Positions 61,043-64,000 of a DNA stretch of 64,000 bases are shown here, piece by piece. The notes under the pieces are model-generated. The model worked only from the letters and a program-made list of their open reading frames with translations, made no database searches and was not told where the DNA came from. A program made the translations under genes and the position numbers. This stretch comes from an uncultured Eubacteriales bacterium (GTDB lineage Bacteria; Bacillota; Clostridia; Oscillospirales; Oscillospiraceae), in assembly GCA_900545585.1 (NCBI GenBank), contig UQZR01000009.1:1-64000 (forward strand), given 5' to 3'. The number at the start of each line of letters is the position of its first letter. Position 1 is the first letter of the stretch.

Positions 61043-61060
61043 GGTTAAACTATGTTAACG
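61043..61060 (+). promoter_or_regulatory. DtxR-type operator box before the regulator gene
   Basis: GGTTAAACTATGTTAACG has GGTTAA/TTAAC arms around six bases and lies 35 bases before the regulator start, suggesting autoregulation. Confidence 0.6.
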
Positions 61061-61095
61061 TATAGGTACTCTGAAACGGAACGTTGGTGAATTTT

Positions 61096-61464
61096 ATGCA
61101 GATACTGAGGGCGTCTGAGGATTATCTGGAGGCCATGCTGATGATGCAGAAGGAGCACGGGTATGTCCGCTCCATCGACATTGCAGAGAAGCTGGGCGTG
61201 ACGAAGCCCAGCGTGACGTATGCCACCAAGCGGCTGCGGGAGAACGGGTACATCACCATGGATAAGGACGGGCTCATCACCCTGACGGAACAGGGGATGT
61301 CCATCGCCTCCAGCATGCTGGACCGGCACCATACGCTGACCCGCTTCCTGATGGCGCTGGGCGTGGATCGGGAGACGGCGGAGGCCGATGCCTGCAAAAT
61401 GGAGCACGACATCAGCCAGACCAGCTTCGAGGCCATCTGCCGCCATGCGCGGGACCACCTGTAA
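61096..61464 (+). CDS. DtxR/MntR family metal-dependent regulator
   Basis: The 122-residue protein starts MQILRASEDYLEAMLMMQKE and has the HTH VRSIDIAEKLGVTKPSVTYATKRLRENGYI, then the metal-binding and dimerisation helices with HTLTRFLMALGVDRETAEADACKMEHDISQ. The Cys and Glu/His in that stretch match DtxR primary-site ligands. It lacks the SH3-like third domain, as in MntR. Being divergent from feo and surrounded by operator boxes, it is probably the Fe(II)-dependent repressor. Confidence 0.9.
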   Translation: MQILRASEDYLEAMLMMQKEHGYVRSIDIAEKLGVTKPSVTYATKRLRENGYITMDKDGLITLTEQGMSIASSMLDRHHTLTRFLMALGVDRETAEADACKMEHDISQTSFEAICRHARDHL

Positions 61465-61473
61465 GAGATGCGG

Positions 61474-61509
61474 AAAGACGCCTTTGCACGTGCAAAGGCG
61501 TCTTTTTTT
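61474..61509. terminator. Bidirectional terminator
   Basis: AAAGACGCCTTTGCA-cg-TGCAAAGGCGTCTTT is followed by further T residues, between the converging regulator and ABC permease genes. Confidence 0.9.
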
Positions 61510-61513
61510 GCGT

Positions 61514-63115
61514 TTACAGGGCTGCGAACACCACGACGCCCTTCTTTTTCAGCCAGCGGTACAGCCACACACAGGCCAGCAGTGTCAGCACGGCAAAGAT
61601 GCCCATGTACGCCGCCGCGCCCAGACGCTGCCCCGCCAGCAGGAAGCCGAACAGCAGCACCAGCGCGTAGCCCCAGCCGCCCAGAAGGGTGATGGCCACG
61701 CAGGCGCTCTGCTTGATGGGCGCCAGCTCGCTGGTCCAGTGGAGGTGGGGCATCTTCAGGCCCAGCGTCAGTCCCAGCAGGGCCGAAAACGCCACGAACA
61801 GCAGGGTCAGTACCGCCATCAGTGCTGTCTCCGCCGCCGCCATGGGCAGCGCGATGACCGCGCACACCAGGCACACCAGCACCGGTATGGCCGTCAGCAG
61901 CAGCTGGAACCGCAGCTTGGCCCGCAGCACCTGCCACGGCGTCACCGGCAGGGACTGGAGCAGCCACAGGCTCTTGCCCTCCAGGGACACGGAGGGCGCC
62001 GCCATGTCGTTCATGGCCGCCAGCATACACAGCGCCGCCGTCAGCATCACCGACAGGTACGCTCCCGCCTCGGCCCCCAGAGCCGCGCCCAAAGCGGCGC
62101 GGATGTCGGCCCCCTTCCACAGCAGGGTGAAGCCCGCCAGCGGCATCAGCAGGACGCCCATCCCGCAGTTGAGCATGTAGTTGGGGCTGGCGGTGAAGCG
62201 GCACAGCTCCTTGCTCAGCAGCGCCGACGACACGGAGCGGCGCACCGCCGCCCTCTCCCGATAGGCCCGTTTGGCCGACTGGCCGGTGGCGGTGGCGATC
62301 CGGATGAAGCTCCGGCGCAGCAGGACCCACAGTGCCGCGAACAGTGCCAGTATCACCGCCGAGACCGTCAGCATGGCCGTAATGTCGCCGGTGCCCACCC
62401 TGCCCAGCAGGTACAGCGGATAGGCCGCGCCCTTGATCCGTGCGCCGTAGACGGCGGCGCTGCGCAGCAGCTCCTGCAGCAGGTCCTCGGCCTTGAAATA
62501 GAAGAAGTAGTAAGCTCCGAAGAACGCCAGTGACAGCACCACGGTGATGAAGCTCTTATTTTTCAGCTTCTGACTGATTTTGGCCACCAGCCAGCCCAGC
62601 GCACAGGACAGCGCCAATACGAACACCGACAGCAGGAACACCAGCAGCACACCGCCGATCACGGCGGCGGCCGGTGCAGGCGTGGCCACCCAGTAGACGA
62701 TGACCGCCGGCAGCATCACCACGCCGCTGTACATCAGGCCCATCAGGTACACGCCCAGCAGGCGGGACGCCATCAGGGTGTTGACGGGGATGGGCATGCT
62801 CAACAGCAGATCGTTATCCTTGGCCAGGTACAGTCCGGAGTAGGTGTTGAACACGCTGCCGAAGGCGCCCAGCAGCGTGGCCAGCAGAGCCATCAGCGCG
62901 AAGTACAGCCAGTCCAGACCCGCGGCGGTCAGCGGCGTACACAGGGCCGCGGACAGGACCGTGAACATGCCGCCCAGGATCACCGCCATCAGCACCGCGA
63001 ACAGCACGATGTAGGCGGCCACCGCCGCCTTGGAGCGGGCCTTGTTGGTCTTGGGGTTATAGAAATAGTTGCGGAAGATCTCCGTCAGCTGCTTTTTCAG
63101 AAGGACGCTCAGCAT
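61514..63115 (-). CDS. ABC transporter permease (ABC-2-like)
   Basis: The 533-residue protein has about twelve membrane segments, with KDNDLLLSMPIPVNTLMASR near residue 100 and SLEGKSLWLLQSLPVTPWQVLRAK near residue 375, an internal repeat typical of this exporter permease family. It is translated just after the ATPase, overlapping it by 7 bases. The cargo is unknown. Confidence 0.88.
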   Translation of the reverse strand: MLSVLLKKQLTEIFRNYFYNPKTNKARSKAAVAAYIVLFAVLMAVILGGMFTVLSAALCTPLTAAGLDWLYFALMALLATLLGAFGSVFNTYSGLYLAKDNDLLLSMPIPVNTLMASRLLGVYLMGLMYSGVVMLPAVIVYWVATPAPAAAVIGGVLLVFLLSVFVLALSCALGWLVAKISQKLKNKSFITVVLSLAFFGAYYFFYFKAEDLLQELLRSAAVYGARIKGAAYPLYLLGRVGTGDITAMLTVSAVILALFAALWVLLRRSFIRIATATGQSAKRAYRERAAVRRSVSSALLSKELCRFTASPNYMLNCGMGVLLMPLAGFTLLWKGADIRAALGAALGAEAGAYLSVMLTAALCMLAAMNDMAAPSVSLEGKSLWLLQSLPVTPWQVLRAKLRFQLLLTAIPVLVCLVCAVIALPMAAAETALMAVLTLLFVAFSALLGLTLGLKMPHLHWTSELAPIKQSACVAITLLGGWGYALVLLFGFLLAGQRLGAAAYMGIFAVLTLLACVWLYRWLKKKGVVVFAAL

Positions 63116-63822
63116 GTCTCGTCCTCCAGCTCCAGGAACACCTGCTCCAGGGAGTCGTCACCCTTGACCTCCTCCATGGTGCCGGAGCGGATGAGGCGGC
63201 CACCCTTGATGATGGCCACCTTGTCACAAAGCTTCTCCGCCACCTCCAGCACGTGGGTGGAGAAGAAGATGGCCCCGCCCTGATCGCACAGCTCCCGCAT
63301 CATGCCCTTCAGCAGGTGGGACGCCTTGGGATCCAGACCCACGAAGGGCTCATCCATAATAACGAGTCTGGGCCGGTGCAGCCAGGCGGCGATAATGGCC
63401 AGCTTCTGCTTCATGCCGTGGGAATAGGCAGCAATGGGCTGGGCCAGATCGTCCGTCAGCTCGAACCGCGCCGCGTAGTCGCGGATGCGGGCCTGCCGGT
63501 CCGCCGCGCCGACGCCGAAGATGTCGGCGATGAAGTTCAGGTATCTGATGCCGCTCATGAATTCGTAGAGGTCGGGGTTATCGGGGATATACGCCAGTTC
63601 CCGCTTGCAGGCCAGCGGCTCGGTCTGGATGGAGCGGCCGTTGATGGTGATGTTCCCCTCATCGAAGGGCAGGATGCCCACCGCCGCCTTCAGCGTGGTG
63701 GTCTTACCGGCGCCGTTGTGGCCGATGAAGCCGTAGATCTCTCCGGCCTGGATGTGCAGGCTCAGATCATCTACGGCTTTCTTATCGCCGTAAGTCTTGG
63801 TCAGGTGCTGGATCTTCAGCAT
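63109..63822 (-). CDS. ABC transporter ATP-binding protein
   Basis: The 237-residue ATPase has Walker A GFIGHNGAGKTTTLKA, Q-loop IPDNPDLYEFMSG, signature YSHGMKQKLAIIAAWL, Walker B RLVIMDEPFVGLDP and the switch His in STHVLEVAEKL. It pairs with the permease that follows. ATG 63822 has AGGAGAG at 5 bases; the frame extending to 63921 has no site. The target substrate is unknown. Confidence 0.92.
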   Translation of the reverse strand: MLKIQHLTKTYGDKKAVDDLSLHIQAGEIYGFIGHNGAGKTTTLKAAVGILPFDEGNITINGRSIQTEPLACKRELAYIPDNPDLYEFMSGIRYLNFIADIFGVGAADRQARIRDYAARFELTDDLAQPIAAYSHGMKQKLAIIAAWLHRPRLVIMDEPFVGLDPKASHLLKGMMRELCDQGGAIFFSTHVLEVAEKLCDKVAIIKGGRLIRSGTMEEVKGDDSLEQVFLELEDETC

Positions 63823-63937
63823 AATACTCTCCTCTGTGCCGCGCCGCCAACAGGCGCGGACGGTCCAATGGATGGTTGCATACGAGTTTATTATACGGGC
63901 TGTCCCCTGCTCTGTCAACACAGCGGGCAGGAAGAAC

Positions 63938-63967
63938 GGTGCGCTCCCTGAAAATGGAAGCGCACCG
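63938..63967. other. Inverted repeat near the right edge
   Basis: GGTGCGCT and AGCGCACC form an 8-bp stem around about 13 bases, right after the stop of the partial gene. No T-run follows, so terminator function is uncertain. Confidence 0.4.
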
Positions 63968-63972
63968 CCGCG

Positions 63973-64000
63973 TTATGCCTTGACGGGGAACGTGACGCGG
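63973..64000 (-). CDS. C-terminal end of an unidentified gene (partial)
   Basis: On the minus strand the sequence reads RVTFPVKA followed by TAA at 63973-63975. Only these codons are in the window. The fragment is too short to identify. Confidence 0.4.

Overview
The window looks like the chromosome of a GC-rich, endospore-forming gut clostridium, most plausibly Oscillospiraceae (relatives of Oscillibacter, Dysosmobacter or Flavonifractor). The evidence is a PolC-type replicase, YqeG, a CD1247-type zinc-ribbon protein, a NadD-YqeK fusion, a T-box leader on leuS, Tn1549/Tn4451-type recombinases and strong CTG/GCC codon bias. The genus is inference; no 16S gene is present.

Layout. 1-250: the tail of an integrative element's serine recombinase abuts an XRE-type regulator that has lost its DNA-binding half. 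1.0-6.4 kb: CD1247-like protein, efp, yqeG, an unrecognised protein, rpsU, leuS with a T-box. 6.7-16.9 kb (minus strand): pyrH-frr-uppS-cdsA-dxr-rseP-ispG-polC, joining UMP kinase and ribosome recycling to isoprenoid, undecaprenyl and phospholipid precursor synthesis. 17.0-17.9 kb: a metallo-beta-lactamase-fold hydrolase. 18.0-25.7 kb (minus): smc-ftsY-rph-rdgB-yhbY-nadD/yqeK-rsfS. 25.9-27.4 kb: a ClpP-like TepA protein and a five-tRNA operon (Gly, Arg, His, Gln, Lys). 27.5-33.5 kb: hcp, a MATE exporter, an orphan FecCD permease with its ATPase, and a second MBL hydrolase.

33.58-42.43 kb is a decayed mobile element bounded by a 17-bp terminal inverted repeat with one mismatch. It holds a cargo group (unrecognised protein, NUDIX hydrolase, PPase-like protein), a MobC remnant, a hairpin-rich repeat tract that may be an oriT, a GNAT acetyltransferase, and a Tn1549-type recombinase. 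That recombinase is split by a nested insertion (TnpV, RhuM, zinc-finger protein, a second recombinase fragment) and interrupted by an in-frame amber codon.

42.5-47.3 kb is a selenium module (LysR, cysteine desulfurase-like protein, YedE, TusA-like, DUF3343, SelD). 47.4-50.5 kb is a heavy-metal efflux module (ArsR-AraC fusion regulator, CxxC metallochaperone, P1B-ATPase). A DUF11 protein with a sporulation-sigma-like promoter follows, then a CstA transporter with a small partner gene and a likely CcpA site, an iron-type lipoprotein SBP, a LysR regulator and BioY. 57.1-61.5 kb is a Feo iron-uptake operon (feoA-feoA-feoB, FeoB-associated Cys-rich protein, CxxC protein, a flavodoxin-like remnant) with a divergent DtxR regulator; five GGTTA-N-TAACC operators lie among these genes. 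The window ends with an ABC exporter pair and the last codons of an unidentified minus-strand gene.

Most of the window is ordinary core genome. The parts that reward a second look are the left-edge gene disruption, the 8.85-kb element with its phased hairpin repeats, the DtxR operator array, the acidic insertion in FeoB, the ArsR-AraC fusion and the leaderless DUF11 protein.
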